Positions 1-8,513 are shown, numbered from the stretch's first letter. The stretch is 64,000 nt of DNA from JAHBVH01 sp034437715 (GCA_034437715.1 DAOTTR010000524.1:1-64000), one strand, 5' to 3'. Notes: generated by a model from the letters alone, not told the origin. A program made the numbers and translations.

Positions 1-728
1 GTCACAATCACGCCGCCGGTCAGCGGCACACTCTGGGCCAAAGTCAATTGAGCGTCACCGGTGCCAGGGGGCAGATCGACAATCAGATAATCAAGTTCAC
101 CCCAGCGCACATCGGTGAAGAGTTGTTGGATGGCCTTATGCAACATGGGGCCGCGCCAGACCAGCGCTTTGCCTTCAGGCACGAGAAAGCCCATGCTGAT
201 GACTTCTACACCATAGGCGGTAAAGGGCACCATTTTGGTGCCTTCCACGCGCGGTTTGCCGGAAAGGCCAAACATCATGGGAATGTTGGGGCCATAAATA
301 TCGGCATCCAGAACGCCCACCGATGCGCCTTCCAATGCCAAGCTCACCGCCACGTTGGTGGAAACGGTACTCTTGCCCACACCGCCCTTACCACTCGCCA
401 CGGCGATGATGTTCTTGACGGGGATGTTGAGCTTGCTGGCAATCCGCTTATCGCTGCGCACCTGCGCATCAAAGCGCACATTGACCGCGCCGACGCCGCT
501 AACCAATTTCTTAACGGCCGCAATCGATTCCTGCTCCATCTGGCTACGCAGCGGGCAAGCAGGCGTTGTTAGCACAATGGTAAAACCAACCTGGTCACCG
601 CTAATCGTAATATCACGGATCATTTTGAGCGAGACGAGATCGTTAAATAGTTCCGGTTCTTGGACGGTACTCAACGCCTTCAGAACGGCGTCTTCGGTGA
701 TATCATTGTTGTTTTTTGAGCCAAACAT
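1..728 (-). CDS. Mrp/ApbC-family Fe-S cluster carrier ATPase (3' end outside window)
   Basis: P-loop NTPase that in this family loads iron-sulfur clusters onto apo-proteins in the cytoplasm. I translated it directly because the frame runs off the left edge; about 242 residues are present. Residues 10-85 form the MIP18/DUF59 domain (TVQEPELFNDLVSLKMI, then TTPACPL). The deviant Walker A GKGGVGKST is at 113-121, followed by DADIYGPNIPMMFG and the Walker B-like IVDLPPGTGD, all hallmarks of Mrp. The start is ATG at 728 with AAAGGAAATAAA just upstream. The C-terminal part, which would carry the CxxC cluster site, lies outside the window. A repeat element separates it from the FAD protein upstream. 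Several Fe-S proteins (NuoB, NuoI, MoaA, ErpA-like) are encoded nearby, which fits a maturation role but does not prove a link. Confidence 0.93.
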   Translation of the reverse strand, partial: MFGSKNNNDITEDAVLKALSTVQEPELFNDLVSLKMIRDITISGDQVGFTIVLTTPACPLRSQMEQESIAAVKKLVSGVGAVNVRFDAQVRSDKRIASKLNIPVKNIIAVASGKGGVGKSTVSTNVAVSLALEGASVGVLDADIYGPNIPMMFGLSGKPRVEGTKMVPFTAYGVEVISMGFLVPEGKALVWRGPMLHKAIQQLFTDVRWGELDYLIVDLPPGTGDAQLTLAQSVPLTGGVIV

Positions 729-803
729 TTTATTTCCTTTGTGGTAGAGCTGTCATCGCCTGTCAATCTAGCGTTAGCAGCAGACCTATATCGAAAAGAT
801 ACA

Positions 804-914
804 TAACGATTCAGCCGAGAACGCGCCCAGTGGGCTCTCGATCCTGGTGGCAATCATGCGCTGGCCGCCAGGATGGCGGCGTTCCCAGGGGTAAAACCCG
901 TGCATGAATCGTTA
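804..914. repeat. Dispersed inverted-repeat element, family A copy 1
   Basis: A 111 bp non-coding element bounded by TAACGATTCA and its inverse TGAATCGTTA. The interior holds GGGCTCTCGATCCTGG and GCCGCCAGGATGGCGGCGTT, which fold back on each other. A second copy lies at 38664-38780 and a 39 bp core-deleted version at 45369-45407. It fills the gap between the mrp-like gene and the FAD oxidoreductase. There is no ORF in it. Confidence 0.75.
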
Positions 915-987
915 CAAAGATACAAGATTTACGCCGACAACTCAGTAACCTTTTCGGTGAAATCGCTTTGTTTCAATTTTTTATACG

Positions 988-2325
988 TCAAGGCAAATCT
1001 TCTTGGATCAGCTTCGCCACGTTACGCCCTAATTCCACCGCGTAATTTGTGCCGCGATCCCAAGGGTAGACCTGGCTCATCGAGGCAAAGTAAAGGCCGG
1101 ACAGCGGTGTGCGGACAGCAGGAATCATCGCCAGATAGCCAGCGGGCGGCACCGGTTGCGCATATTTGGCACCATGCACCCATGCGCCGGTAATCCAACT
1201 CGTTTGAAAATCTGGATTGAATTTGACCAGATGGGGCGTAAATTCAGCCAGCAATTCATCAACGCTCATGTCGAAATAACGGTGGTCTGCATCCAAATAA
1301 TCGCCGAGATAGAGCAGATGGTCGCCGCCATAATGGACAGGATCGATCATATTCGTGTGCTCGACCAAAGCGAGGAAGGGGAACCCTTCGCGTTTCGGCA
1401 AATTCACCCAGTAGATATCTTTTAGCAGCGGGCGATCCAGCGCAACCGTCACCACCACCGCGCCCATGCTTTTAAGCTGCCCCAATTGGGCCAGATAATC
1501 CGCGGGCAGTGCCGGGGTCAGCCGTTGCATCAAGCCAGGGCTGACCGTGCTGAGGACAACGTCATAGTCGATTGCTTGACCATTGACGGTGACTTGCCAG
1601 CCTCCCGCGGGCGTCTGCGCAATGTGTTGCACCGCGGTATTCGTGTGGATCGTCACATTTTCACGTTGCAACGCCTGCGCCAAGCCGTCAACCAATAGTT
1701 GGAAACCGCCCGCATAGTACACCAGTTTGGGCGTGCGCTTGTAGATGCGCGCCCAAAACCAGGCCAGATTCACTTCATCGTAATGTGCGCCAAACTTGCC
1801 CTGCAACATTGGCTGCCAGATCACCTCATAGCCCGTTTTGCCCAGCCAGCGACGCAGCCATTGGTCGGCCAGCAGCTTATCAAATTGCTGCCACGGGGGT
1901 CGGGGATGATATTTCAAATAGGCCAGCACCATGCCCATGCGTACCCGATCAACCAAACTGAGCTCCGAAAAGAGCAAAAGCCGCAGCGGGCTGTCAAATG
2001 GGTAGTTGCGTCCCTGATAATGAATCACCGTCGTGGGTCGGTGGGTCTGCAGTCGATCCGCCAGCCCCAACTCGCGTGTCAAGGTGAGAATCGCATCATC
2101 ATTAGTAAAGAGATGGTGATAGAAATGTTCTAACGGCCAATCCCAGGTGGCATGTCCTTTGAAACCGGCAGCGAGGCCACCCAACTGGGCACTGGCCTCA
2201 TAGATAGTCACCGCGACAGGCTGTGCGGATGTGCGGAGCAGATCATAGGCGGCAGTCAAGCCAGCCAGGCCACCGCCGACGATGGCAATACGGATAGGGG
2301 GTTGCGGATCACGTTGGTCAGTCAT
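988..2325 (-). CDS. NAD(P)/FAD-dependent amine oxidase-type oxidoreductase (protoporphyrinogen oxidase/phytoene desaturase-like)
   Basis: A 445-residue flavoprotein. The N-terminal dinucleotide-binding motif IAIVGGGLAGLTAAYDL (residues 13-29) is followed by ASAQLGGLAAGF, the usual second FAD-contact segment. The C-terminal segment GLYFASMSQVYPWDRGTNYA matches the FAD-closing region of the amine oxidase superfamily. Internal sequences such as FHHL-like FYHHLFTNDD and YAGGFQLLVDGLAQAL resemble the COG1232 group, which includes protoporphyrinogen oxidases and proteins of polysaccharide loci. The substrate cannot be told from sequence. Start ATG at 2325; no clear ribosome site, so the start is moderately sure. 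It follows a terminator at 2372-2401, so it is probably transcribed from its own promoter. Confidence 0.88.
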   Translation of the reverse strand: MTDQRDPQPPIRIAIVGGGLAGLTAAYDLLRTSAQPVAVTIYEASAQLGGLAAGFKGHATWDWPLEHFYHHLFTNDDAILTLTRELGLADRLQTHRPTTVIHYQGRNYPFDSPLRLLLFSELSLVDRVRMGMVLAYLKYHPRPPWQQFDKLLADQWLRRWLGKTGYEVIWQPMLQGKFGAHYDEVNLAWFWARIYKRTPKLVYYAGGFQLLVDGLAQALQRENVTIHTNTAVQHIAQTPAGGWQVTVNGQAIDYDVVLSTVSPGLMQRLTPALPADYLAQLGQLKSMGAVVVTVALDRPLLKDIYWVNLPKREGFPFLALVEHTNMIDPVHYGGDHLLYLGDYLDADHRYFDMSVDELLAEFTPHLVKFNPDFQTSWITGAWVHGAKYAQPVPPAGYLAMIPAVRTPLSGLYFASMSQVYPWDRGTNYAVELGRNVAKLIQEDLP

Positions 2326-2371
2326 TAGGCTATGATCAAAAAGTGCATGGAAATGGATAGGTGGTAGTCAC

Positions 2372-2401
2372 AAAAAACCAGCGTAGCGAGCGCTGGTTTT
2401 T
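2372..2401 (-). terminator. Intrinsic terminator downstream of the CxxC protein gene
   Basis: Hairpin AAACCAGCG (2375-2383) with CGCTGGTTT (2391-2399) and a 7-base loop. On the minus strand it is followed by TTTTTTG. It sits 3 bases past the stop of the 2405-2788 gene. Because the stem is flanked by A and T runs on both sides, it could work in both directions. Confidence 0.8.
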
Positions 2402-2404
2402 CAT

Positions 2405-2788
2405 TCAAGCAACCGGCGAAATCACAGGCGAGATCAGCCCAGGGCGCGTGCCCTGCTGTAAATGCTGACTCAATTCCACCTTCATGCGCTCGTACAGCTC
2501 TAACAGATCGCGATCCGAGCCTTTGTACGATTGAATGGTTTGGGTGGCACACAGATAGCAGCCACGCAAAAATTTATAGTTATTGCTGTTGCAGCGCAAA
2601 CAGCCAGCCAATTCAATCATCAATAAAATAAACGTCAAACTGTCCGGATGGGTTTCCGGCAGCGTCGATACACGATCGACCAACACCCGCCACTCGTCCC
2701 CACGCAGATCGCGCAAGCTGGGAATGAGATGCGCAGGAAAGAGTAATTCAGCTTTTGTATGCACACCATATTCATTTAGATCAGACAC
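2405..2788 (-). CDS. Conserved-looking protein with paired CxxC motifs
   Basis: A 127-residue soluble protein of unknown function. The only recognisable feature is CLRC-x10-CYLC (about residues 63-80), a four-cysteine arrangement typical of a zinc ribbon or an Fe-S/zinc knuckle. The rest is predicted mostly helical (HLIPSLRDLRGDEWRVLVDR, then LLELYERMKVELSQHLQQG). I chose the GTG at 2788 because GGAGG lies 5 bases before it; an in-frame TTG at 2800 is the alternative. The gene lies in a minus-strand series after the UPF0173 and DUF1858 genes and ends in a clear terminator, so the three may form one operon. Confidence 0.7.
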   Translation of the reverse strand: MSDLNEYGVHTKAELLFPAHLIPSLRDLRGDEWRVLVDRVSTLPETHPDSLTFILLMIELAGCLRCNSNNYKFLRGCYLCATQTIQSYKGSDRDLLELYERMKVELSQHLQQGTRPGLISPVISPVA

Positions 2789-2876
2789 ATCCACCTCCAA
2801 CCATCCTCTGACTCGAAAACAGATAGACGATACCTATCTGTATAACGACGACTGTCTACGCCTGGCAAACAGCCTT

Positions 2877-3359
2877 TTAAAAACTAACCTCAACATTGGG
2901 CACTTTTACGGTTGGCGTATGACCATTGTGCGGCGTGGACGCGGCATCTACCAGCAAATTCAAATTTTGCAAGACTTGCGCCAAATCACGACCATTTTCT
3001 TGGCAAATGCTGGCCAATGTATCATCCGGGGCAACGGCACAACTATCACAACCACCCAGATGAAAGGCCGCCAGAATTTGTTCGGCCTGCGGGTGAATGG
3101 CGATGGCCTCGCGCACCGTCATCTTTGGATCGAACACCGCTTGCACGCCCTTGGGCAACCGGACCTCGGCCCGTAACCCAGCCAGATCTGCCGCTACATC
3201 CTCGCGTAGCTTGCGGATTTCATCATTGGCGTCAAAGAGAGTGCGATTATAGCGATCAAGTCGGCGATTAGCCACCTGTAATTCTTGCTGTAATTTCCAG
3301 GCATAGGCTACTGCGCCAAGCCCAATCAAAAGCGCGAGCCAACTTAGTATGGTTTCCAT
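2877..3359 (-). CDS. Membrane-anchored coiled-coil protein with DUF1858-type domain
   Basis: 160 residues. One N-terminal transmembrane helix (residues 4-21, ILSWLALLIGLGAVAYAW) is followed by a charged coiled coil (24-66). A C-terminal domain (78-140) matches the DUF1858 pattern: DPKMTVREAIAIHPQAEQIL, then GGCDSCAVAPDDTL and a leucine-rich LAQVLQNLN end. DUF1858 normally keeps Cys-x2-Cys (here Cys104 and Cys107) and occurs in proteins linked to Fe-S or NO metabolism such as ScdA/RIC, but its role is not settled. Start ATG 3359 has a strong GGAGGGGAG site. An anchored DUF1858 domain is unusual; most are free small proteins or fusions. Confidence 0.85.
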   Translation of the reverse strand: METILSWLALLIGLGAVAYAWKLQQELQVANRRLDRYNRTLFDANDEIRKLREDVAADLAGLRAEVRLPKGVQAVFDPKMTVREAIAIHPQAEQILAAFHLGGCDSCAVAPDDTLASICQENGRDLAQVLQNLNLLVDAASTPHNGHTPTVKVPNVEVSF

Positions 3360-3398
3360 CAGAAACTCCCCTCCAGACTTATCATTGCTTATACACCA

Positions 3399-4091
3399 TT
3401 AGAGTGTAAACTCATCGCCGGGGGCCAGCACTGTGCAATCAATATCAGCCTCATGGCGCAATCTTTGGGCAAACGCCTGGGCATCCTGCTTGATCGGCGG
3501 AAAGGTGTTGTAATGCATGGGAATCACATGCTTGGCCTGCACGAATTGGGCGGCGAGGATCGCATCATCGGGCCCCATAGTGAAATTGTCACCAATCGGC
3601 AGGAGCGCCAGATCCACGCCCCCAGAGTCACCAATCAATTTCATGTCATAGGTCAATGCCGTGTCGCCAGCAAAATAGACATCATGCCCATCGTTGAACT
3701 GAATCAAAAAGCCATTGGGATTGCCGCCATTGCTGCCATCGGGCAAAGCACTGCTGTGGTGCGCAATCGTCAGTTTCACGCGGCCAAAGGGAAAGGTATA
3801 GGCCCCGCCCGTATTCATGCCGTGGCCATTTTGGACGCCTTGTTTGCCCAACCAATCGATAATCTCGGCATTGCTAATCACCGTAGCACCGGTGCGTTGC
3901 GCAATAGCCGCGGCATCGGCCATGTGATCGCCATGCCCATGCGAGATCAAAATAAAATCGGCATCAATCGCCGCAGCAGTGGCCGGTGCAACCGGATTAT
4001 GCGGGGCAAGAAATGGGTCGATCACCAATTTGACGCCGTCGGCATCCAGCGTGAAGGTCGAATGACCATAATAGGTAAAGCGAAGTGACAT
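3399..4091 (-). CDS. UPF0173-family metal-dependent hydrolase (metallo-beta-lactamase fold)
   Basis: 230 residues, the usual family length. It begins MSLRFTYYGHSTFTLD, the standard start of the UlaG-like UPF0173 group. The metal motif HGHGDH (in ISHGHGDHMADA) and the later HHSSALPDGSNGG, DVYFAGDTALTYDMKLIG and IPMHYNTFPPI segments supply the remaining metal ligands. The substrate of the family is unknown. ATG at 4091 is preferred over an upstream in-frame start (4127) because AAAGGAG lies 9 bases before it. It is the first gene of a probable three-gene minus-strand operon, separated from nuoI by a terminator at 4245-4282. Confidence 0.92.
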   Translation of the reverse strand: MSLRFTYYGHSTFTLDADGVKLVIDPFLAPHNPVAPATAAAIDADFILISHGHGDHMADAAAIAQRTGATVISNAEIIDWLGKQGVQNGHGMNTGGAYTFPFGRVKLTIAHHSSALPDGSNGGNPNGFLIQFNDGHDVYFAGDTALTYDMKLIGDSGGVDLALLPIGDNFTMGPDDAILAAQFVQAKHVIPMHYNTFPPIKQDAQAFAQRLRHEADIDCTVLAPGDEFTL

Positions 4092-4244
4092 AAACACTTT
4101 CTCCTTTGGCAACAATTTCCTGATCATGATTACTGAAACTAACCAAAGTCATGCACACGCTACTCTACAACACAAATTGACATTTGTCCACGTATAAACC
4201 CATCCGTACGAATCTAGACAGACTTTTCTCAGTAACTTTATGCG

Positions 4245-4282
4245 TAAAAACAGAGCCAGACCCACCTTGCGACGAGTCTGGC
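4245..4282 (-). terminator. Intrinsic terminator after nuoI
   Basis: GCCAGAC (4255-4261) pairs with GTCTGGC (4276-4282). On the minus strand the stem is followed by TCTGTTTTTACG. It lies about 50 bases past the nuoI stop and closes the complex I cluster. Confidence 0.75.
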
Positions 4283-4334
4283 TTTTCCAACACAATGGAT
4301 TGTGAGTAGCGTGCAACGATTGCGGTGCGTCTGT

Positions 4335-5135
4335 TTACGCTTCGTCGGCTTTGCGCTGTTGGGCCTTTTCAGCAGCTTTGCGTTTCAATTCTTCCATACG
4401 CGCCTTGGCATCCGTAGCACCAGCGGCAGGCACCGCGGCAGGCGAATCCATAGGAGCGGTTGCTACCGGTGCAACAGGCGCTTTCGGCGCAGCCGCGGCA
4501 GCTGCTTTGTCCGCATTAGCCTTAGCCTTGGCTTCAGCTTTCAGGCGATCTTCTTCTTGGGTCTGGCGACGCACCACTTCTTCGGCGGCATATTGAGTCG
4601 GCCATAGGGCGGCGTAGTATTCCACCGGCACCGTCAACTCGGCCTTGTCATAGACCAATTGGGGATAGCGATCATAGACGGCCAATTCATAGTCATGATT
4701 CATCTTAATCGCATCGAAGGGGCAAAATTCGACACAAAAGCTACAGCTCATACAAACCGCGGCATCAATGTAAAATTCCGCCGGGCGCGTCACAGGCTTG
4801 CCCTTGTCATCACTGTCACGTACAATCCAGATACACTGGGGCGGGCACACCTTGGCGCAGATCCCACAAGCAGTGCAGCGATCTTCGTTCATTTCCGAAT
4901 CCCAAATCAGCATAGGAATATAGCGAAAACGTTCGGGCAGCAGCCGCTTCTCTTCTGGATATTGAATTGTAAACAGCCCTTCTTGATCAACGGGCTGCTC
5001 CATCACGCGGCGTTGGTTGGTCAACTGAATGCTATCTGCATAGCGGCTGGGCACACCTTTGCGATCATCGCGAAAGGTGTCGAGTGTATGTTTCAGGGTG
5101 ATGCCCAGCCCTTTTAATAGTCCACTTCCGAACAT
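4335..5135 (-). CDS. nuoI: NADH-quinone oxidoreductase subunit I with Ala/Lys-rich tail
   Basis: 266 residues. This subunit carries the N6a and N6b [4Fe-4S] clusters in the peripheral arm of complex I. Both eight-cysteine sets are intact: CTACGICAKVCP (Cys87, 90, 93, 97) and CMSCSFCVEFCP (Cys128, 131, 134, 138). ATG 5135 follows AAGGAGAACGCT, so the 12 extra upstream in-frame codons are rejected. After about residue 195 there is a low-complexity tail rich in Ala, Lys, Glu and Pro, ending in KARMEELKRKAAEKAQQRKA. Ordinary NuoI proteins lack this, and the NuoB tail in this cluster resembles it. It is separated from nuoCD by 149 bp holding a palindromic element and a 12 bp triplicate, unusually loose spacing for a nuo operon. 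Confidence 0.93.
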   Translation of the reverse strand: MFGSGLLKGLGITLKHTLDTFRDDRKGVPSRYADSIQLTNQRRVMEQPVDQEGLFTIQYPEEKRLLPERFRYIPMLIWDSEMNEDRCTACGICAKVCPPQCIWIVRDSDDKGKPVTRPAEFYIDAAVCMSCSFCVEFCPFDAIKMNHDYELAVYDRYPQLVYDKAELTVPVEYYAALWPTQYAAEEVVRRQTQEEDRLKAEAKAKANADKAAAAAAPKAPVAPVATAPMDSPAAVPAAGATDAKARMEELKRKAAEKAQQRKADEA

Positions 5136-5152
5136 AGCGTTCTCCTTGCTAC

Positions 5153-5227
5153 GTATACCGAGCAGCGCCATAAAATATCATTTTTTACACGCGTAAAAAT
5201 ATACTTATGTGCTGCGGCGGAGTATAC
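5153..5227. repeat. Palindromic element, family B copy 1, in the nuoCD-nuoI gap
   Basis: 75 bp imperfect palindrome bounded by GTATAC at both ends, with AGCAGCGCCATAA pairing to TTATGTGCTGC and a TTTTTTACACGCGTAAAAA centre. A close copy in the opposite orientation is at 40099-40171. It starts only 18 bases upstream of the nuoI start codon, so it should be present in any nuoCD-nuoI transcript. Confidence 0.75.
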
Positions 5228-5241
5228 ATTGCCAGAATTGT

Positions 5242-5277
5242 CTTTGACAATTACTTTGACAATTACTTTGACAATTA
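5242..5277. repeat. 12 bp tandem repeat x3
   Basis: CTTTGACAATTA occurs three times without a mismatch (5242-5253, 5254-5265, 5266-5277), just beyond the nuoCD stop codon. On the plus strand each unit contains TTGACA, the -35 consensus, at 12 bp steps. Confidence 0.9.
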
Positions 5278-5284
5278 CGATGGT

Positions 5285-7069
5285 TTACCGATCCACTTCA
5301 CCCAACACAATATCAATCGCGCCCAAAATCACAACGGCGTCGGCAATTTTATAGCCAATCGACATCGGGCCAAGCGCATTCAGGTTGATGTAGCTGGGCG
5401 CACGGACATGGTAGCGATAAGGATTGGGTTTGGCATCGCTGACCAGGTAGAAACCCAACTCACCCTTGGGCGATTCGACACGGACATAGACTTCACCCTC
5501 AGGTGGACGCAATGTGTAGCCACCTTTTCCCCCCAAAGTTTCACCCTTGGGCAGATCGCGCAGGGCCTGCTTCAAAATCTTTACACTTTCGCGTGCTTCA
5601 AGGAGGCGAATATAATAGCGATCATAAATATCACTATGGGGCAGGGTCGGGATATCAAAATCAAAGCGGTCATAGATACAGTAGGGCTCGGCTTTGCGGA
5701 TATCATAGGCAACGCCAGCCGCCCGAATCATAGGGCCACTAACGCTGAGCGAAAGTAGATCCGCGGCCGATAGATAGCCAACGCCGCGCCCACGCGCCTT
5801 TACAATTTCGTTGCCGCTCAACATGCGATCCAACTCATCCAGCACACGGGGCAAGCGTGTATGAACGATATAATCAGCTTTCTTCTGCCAGCCTTCTGGG
5901 AGGTCGCGTACCACGCCACCAAAGCGCATATAGTTGCACATCAGGCGCGAGCCACTGACTTCTTCAAAGAGGTCCAGGATCATCTCGCGCTCTTCAATGG
6001 CATAGAGGGCTGGTGTTTGTAGGGCACCCAGATCGTTAAGAATAAAGCCAATCGACCAGAGATGATTTACCACGCGCGTTAATTCCGCCATGATAATCCG
6101 CAGATAGTTGGCACGCTCTGGCACTTCAATGTTGGCTAATTTTTCGACAGCCAACGCATAGGCCAGGTTATTGCTCATGGAGTTGATATAATCCAGGCGG
6201 TCGGTGAAAGGCATATTCATCAACCAGGTGTTGCGCTCACCGATCTTCTCGTGATTGCGGTGCAGGTAACCCATCTCTGGCTCTAGGGCCAAAATGGTTT
6301 CACCTTCGATGCGGGTCAACATGCGGAAGACGCCATGCGTGCTGGGGTGATGGGGGCCAAGGTTGACCACAATACTGTCCGTATCAAGCTCACCTTCTGC
6401 GCTATGGTGGGGTGCCTGGCTCACGGGCACATAGGTGATCGGTTCTTGCCAGCTATCAGGGTCCCAACCGGCGGGGTAGGTGGTGTTTTTGCCCCAGGGC
6501 AATTTATCTTCATGCCAAACATAGCCACCATTGGGGTAGCGACTTTTAAAGGGTTTGGTCTCTTCTTCAAAATAGGCTTCTTTCCAATCCTTGCGCATGG
6601 GGTGGCCATGAAAGCCTTCCCACAGCAGTGTACGGCGCAGATTGGGATGTCCGGCAAATTTAATGCCGTACAGATCATAAATTTCACATTCTTGCAAATT
6701 GGCACCAGGATAAACAGCCGTCGCCGAGGGAACGCTCTCATCTTTGGGCACGCGCACATGCAGCGACAGATGACCGCCACCCTTTTGGGTACTATAGAGA
6801 TGATAGACAATATCAAAGCGTTCAGAGACGCCGGCGCGGGCCTTGCCTTTATAGGCCTGATAATCGGTGCAGGTGACACTCGAAAGAAAGTCGTAGCTTT
6901 CGCGGTCGCGCAGATGGGTCAGCAACGCGAGTAATTTGTCGGGTGCGACCACCCAAGCCGTCTCTGTTTCAGTCAACCATTGGCCGATAACGGCATCAGG
7001 CACAGCGTCGTTATAGGGAAGGCGGGTGTCAACACCTGGGGCTTCGGCCACTACAGTTGCTTCACTCAT
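5285..7069 (-). CDS. nuoCD: NADH-quinone oxidoreductase fused subunit C/D
   Basis: 594 residues. NuoC (about 30-175, with DLYGIKFAGHPNLRRTLLWEGF) is fused to NuoD (about 228-594, opening with VVNLGPHHPSTHGVFRM and ending PSYINLNALGPMSIGYKIAD...VDR). In complex I these subunits form the quinone-side junction of the peripheral arm; the NuoD HPSTHG loop lines the quinone pocket. The fusion is known from enterobacteria and some other phyla, while many bacteria keep them separate. Start ATG 7069 has GAGAGG upstream. It lies 65 bp after nuoB in the same direction. No nuoA, E, F, G, H or J-N genes are in the window. Confidence 0.95.
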   Translation of the reverse strand: MSEATVVAEAPGVDTRLPYNDAVPDAVIGQWLTETETAWVVAPDKLLALLTHLRDRESYDFLSSVTCTDYQAYKGKARAGVSERFDIVYHLYSTQKGGGHLSLHVRVPKDESVPSATAVYPGANLQECEIYDLYGIKFAGHPNLRRTLLWEGFHGHPMRKDWKEAYFEEETKPFKSRYPNGGYVWHEDKLPWGKNTTYPAGWDPDSWQEPITYVPVSQAPHHSAEGELDTDSIVVNLGPHHPSTHGVFRMLTRIEGETILALEPEMGYLHRNHEKIGERNTWLMNMPFTDRLDYINSMSNNLAYALAVEKLANIEVPERANYLRIIMAELTRVVNHLWSIGFILNDLGALQTPALYAIEEREMILDLFEEVSGSRLMCNYMRFGGVVRDLPEGWQKKADYIVHTRLPRVLDELDRMLSGNEIVKARGRGVGYLSAADLLSLSVSGPMIRAAGVAYDIRKAEPYCIYDRFDFDIPTLPHSDIYDRYYIRLLEARESVKILKQALRDLPKGETLGGKGGYTLRPPEGEVYVRVESPKGELGFYLVSDAKPNPYRYHVRAPSYINLNALGPMSIGYKIADAVVILGAIDIVLGEVDR

Positions 7070-7134
7070 AATTCAAGCCTCTCTTGCCATACAGGAAATT
7101 TTGCTCTAGATTCATACTGTGCGACAAAGTCGCC

Positions 7135-8058
7135 TCATCCACCCTTTTTGGCAGCCATACGGGCCTTGGCTTGCTCGGCGCGTTCCTTGGCCTTGCCCGA
7201 CAAGGGAGCCGCAGCAGTTGGCGCAACGGGTTGCTCAGGGGCAGCTTCCACCACTTCGGCAGGGGCACTGGCAACAGGTTCAGCGACGGGTGCAGGTGCG
7301 GCTGGCGTAGCCGCAGGTGCAGCAGGCTTGAGCGCAGCAGGTGCCGGCGCAGCAGGCTTCGGCGCAACCGCTGGTTTGGCTGGCTTCACACCGGCCATGG
7401 TGTGCTCTTTGATCAACTGAATTTGGCGTGGGTCAAAAATATCTGGCCCCAAGATCGGGACAGGCACAAAGCCAGAGCTATTTTTCTGATACCACGGCAC
7501 CGAGGCAACACTCTGACGCCGCACTTTTTCGTGCAATTTCAAAATGCCGTAAATCAACGCATCGGGCGTGGGCGGGCAACCGGGCACATAGACATCGACG
7601 GGAATATATTTATCGATACCACTGACCACATTGTAGCCCTCTTTGAAGGGACCGCCGCCGGTAGCACAAGCCCCCATGCTCAACACATAGCGTGGCTCGG
7701 CCATCTGGTTATAGATGCGCACAATCGCTGGCACCATCTTTTTGGTGACCGTGCCAGAAACGATCAACAGATCACTTTGGCGGGGGCTGGGGCGCATCAC
7801 TTCCATGCCAAAACGCGCCAGATCCCAACGGCTGGCCGCTGTGGCAATCATTTCGATAGCACAGCAGGCCAGACCAAAGAGCAACGGCCACATAGATGCC
7901 TGACGGCTCCAGTTATAAACTTTGTCTAGGGTAGTGACGAACACATTTGCCTGCAACTCATCGGGCACCTGAATTTTGTCGTGCAGATAGGGATGTACTT
8001 GCACATCCTTGCGTGCTTCAAAATCCGATGGCGATGGAGGAGTGGTGGTCTTTGCCAT
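7135..8058 (-). CDS. nuoB: NADH-quinone oxidoreductase subunit B with long Ala/Pro-rich tail
   Basis: 307 residues, against about 160-220 for typical NuoB. The core (residues 30-210) keeps the ligands of the terminal N2 [4Fe-4S] cluster: the tandem Cys65-Cys66 (GLACCAIEM), Cys131 (GACATGG) and Cys161 (VPGCPPTPDAL). From about 225 onward the protein is an Ala/Pro/Val repeat-like linker that ends with a basic KAKERAEQAKARMAAKKGG. The end resembles the NuoI tail. Start ATG 8058 follows AAAGGAAGCGGTTC. It is the first gene of a nuoB-nuoCD-nuoI cluster; the usual first gene nuoA is absent, and upstream DNA is non-coding for 700 bp. Confidence 0.95.
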   Translation of the reverse strand: MAKTTTPPSPSDFEARKDVQVHPYLHDKIQVPDELQANVFVTTLDKVYNWSRQASMWPLLFGLACCAIEMIATAASRWDLARFGMEVMRPSPRQSDLLIVSGTVTKKMVPAIVRIYNQMAEPRYVLSMGACATGGGPFKEGYNVVSGIDKYIPVDVYVPGCPPTPDALIYGILKLHEKVRRQSVASVPWYQKNSSGFVPVPILGPDIFDPRQIQLIKEHTMAGVKPAKPAVAPKPAAPAPAALKPAAPAATPAAPAPVAEPVASAPAEVVEAAPEQPVAPTAAAPLSGKAKERAEQAKARMAAKKGG

Positions 8059-8513
8059 GAACCGCTTCCTTTGATGCTAATGATGCTAAACCCTGTTTAA
8101 TTATCAGAGATTGTATTGTCGCAGAAATTTTTGATAAATTTCAAATAACTAACGCCCAGTTTCACAGAAACTGGATAAATTTTCTAAGTCTATCCCCTGA
8201 ATTCTACCTAAATCAGCCAGAGATTGCAACTTTTGGTCATCCATTGACCAGCTAAACACACCATAATCCGCAGGGAAGATGATAACGGATTGAGCGTTGC
8301 CCGGACACGGAAACAATGGCGATGGAAATAATTAGGTGAACTCCCATACAAATTATACTGATCATGAGCGCGCATGTCAAGTTATTTTTTTCACAATCTA
8401 AGGTTTTCCCACATCGATCCGCAGTAGCAACGGGGTAGTATCTACAACACGTGCTTACCCTAGGCAGAATCTTTTCCACATGCGGGGTATAATTATCATC
8501 TTTTTCATAATAA
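8059..8513. other. Divergent intergenic region upstream of nuoB
   Basis: About 450 AT-rich bases with no convincing gene. It includes a small hairpin CCAGTTT-cacag-AAACTGG at 8156-8174, possibly an operator or leader structure for nuoB on the minus strand. No clear minus-strand promoter could be pinned down. Confidence 0.5.
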
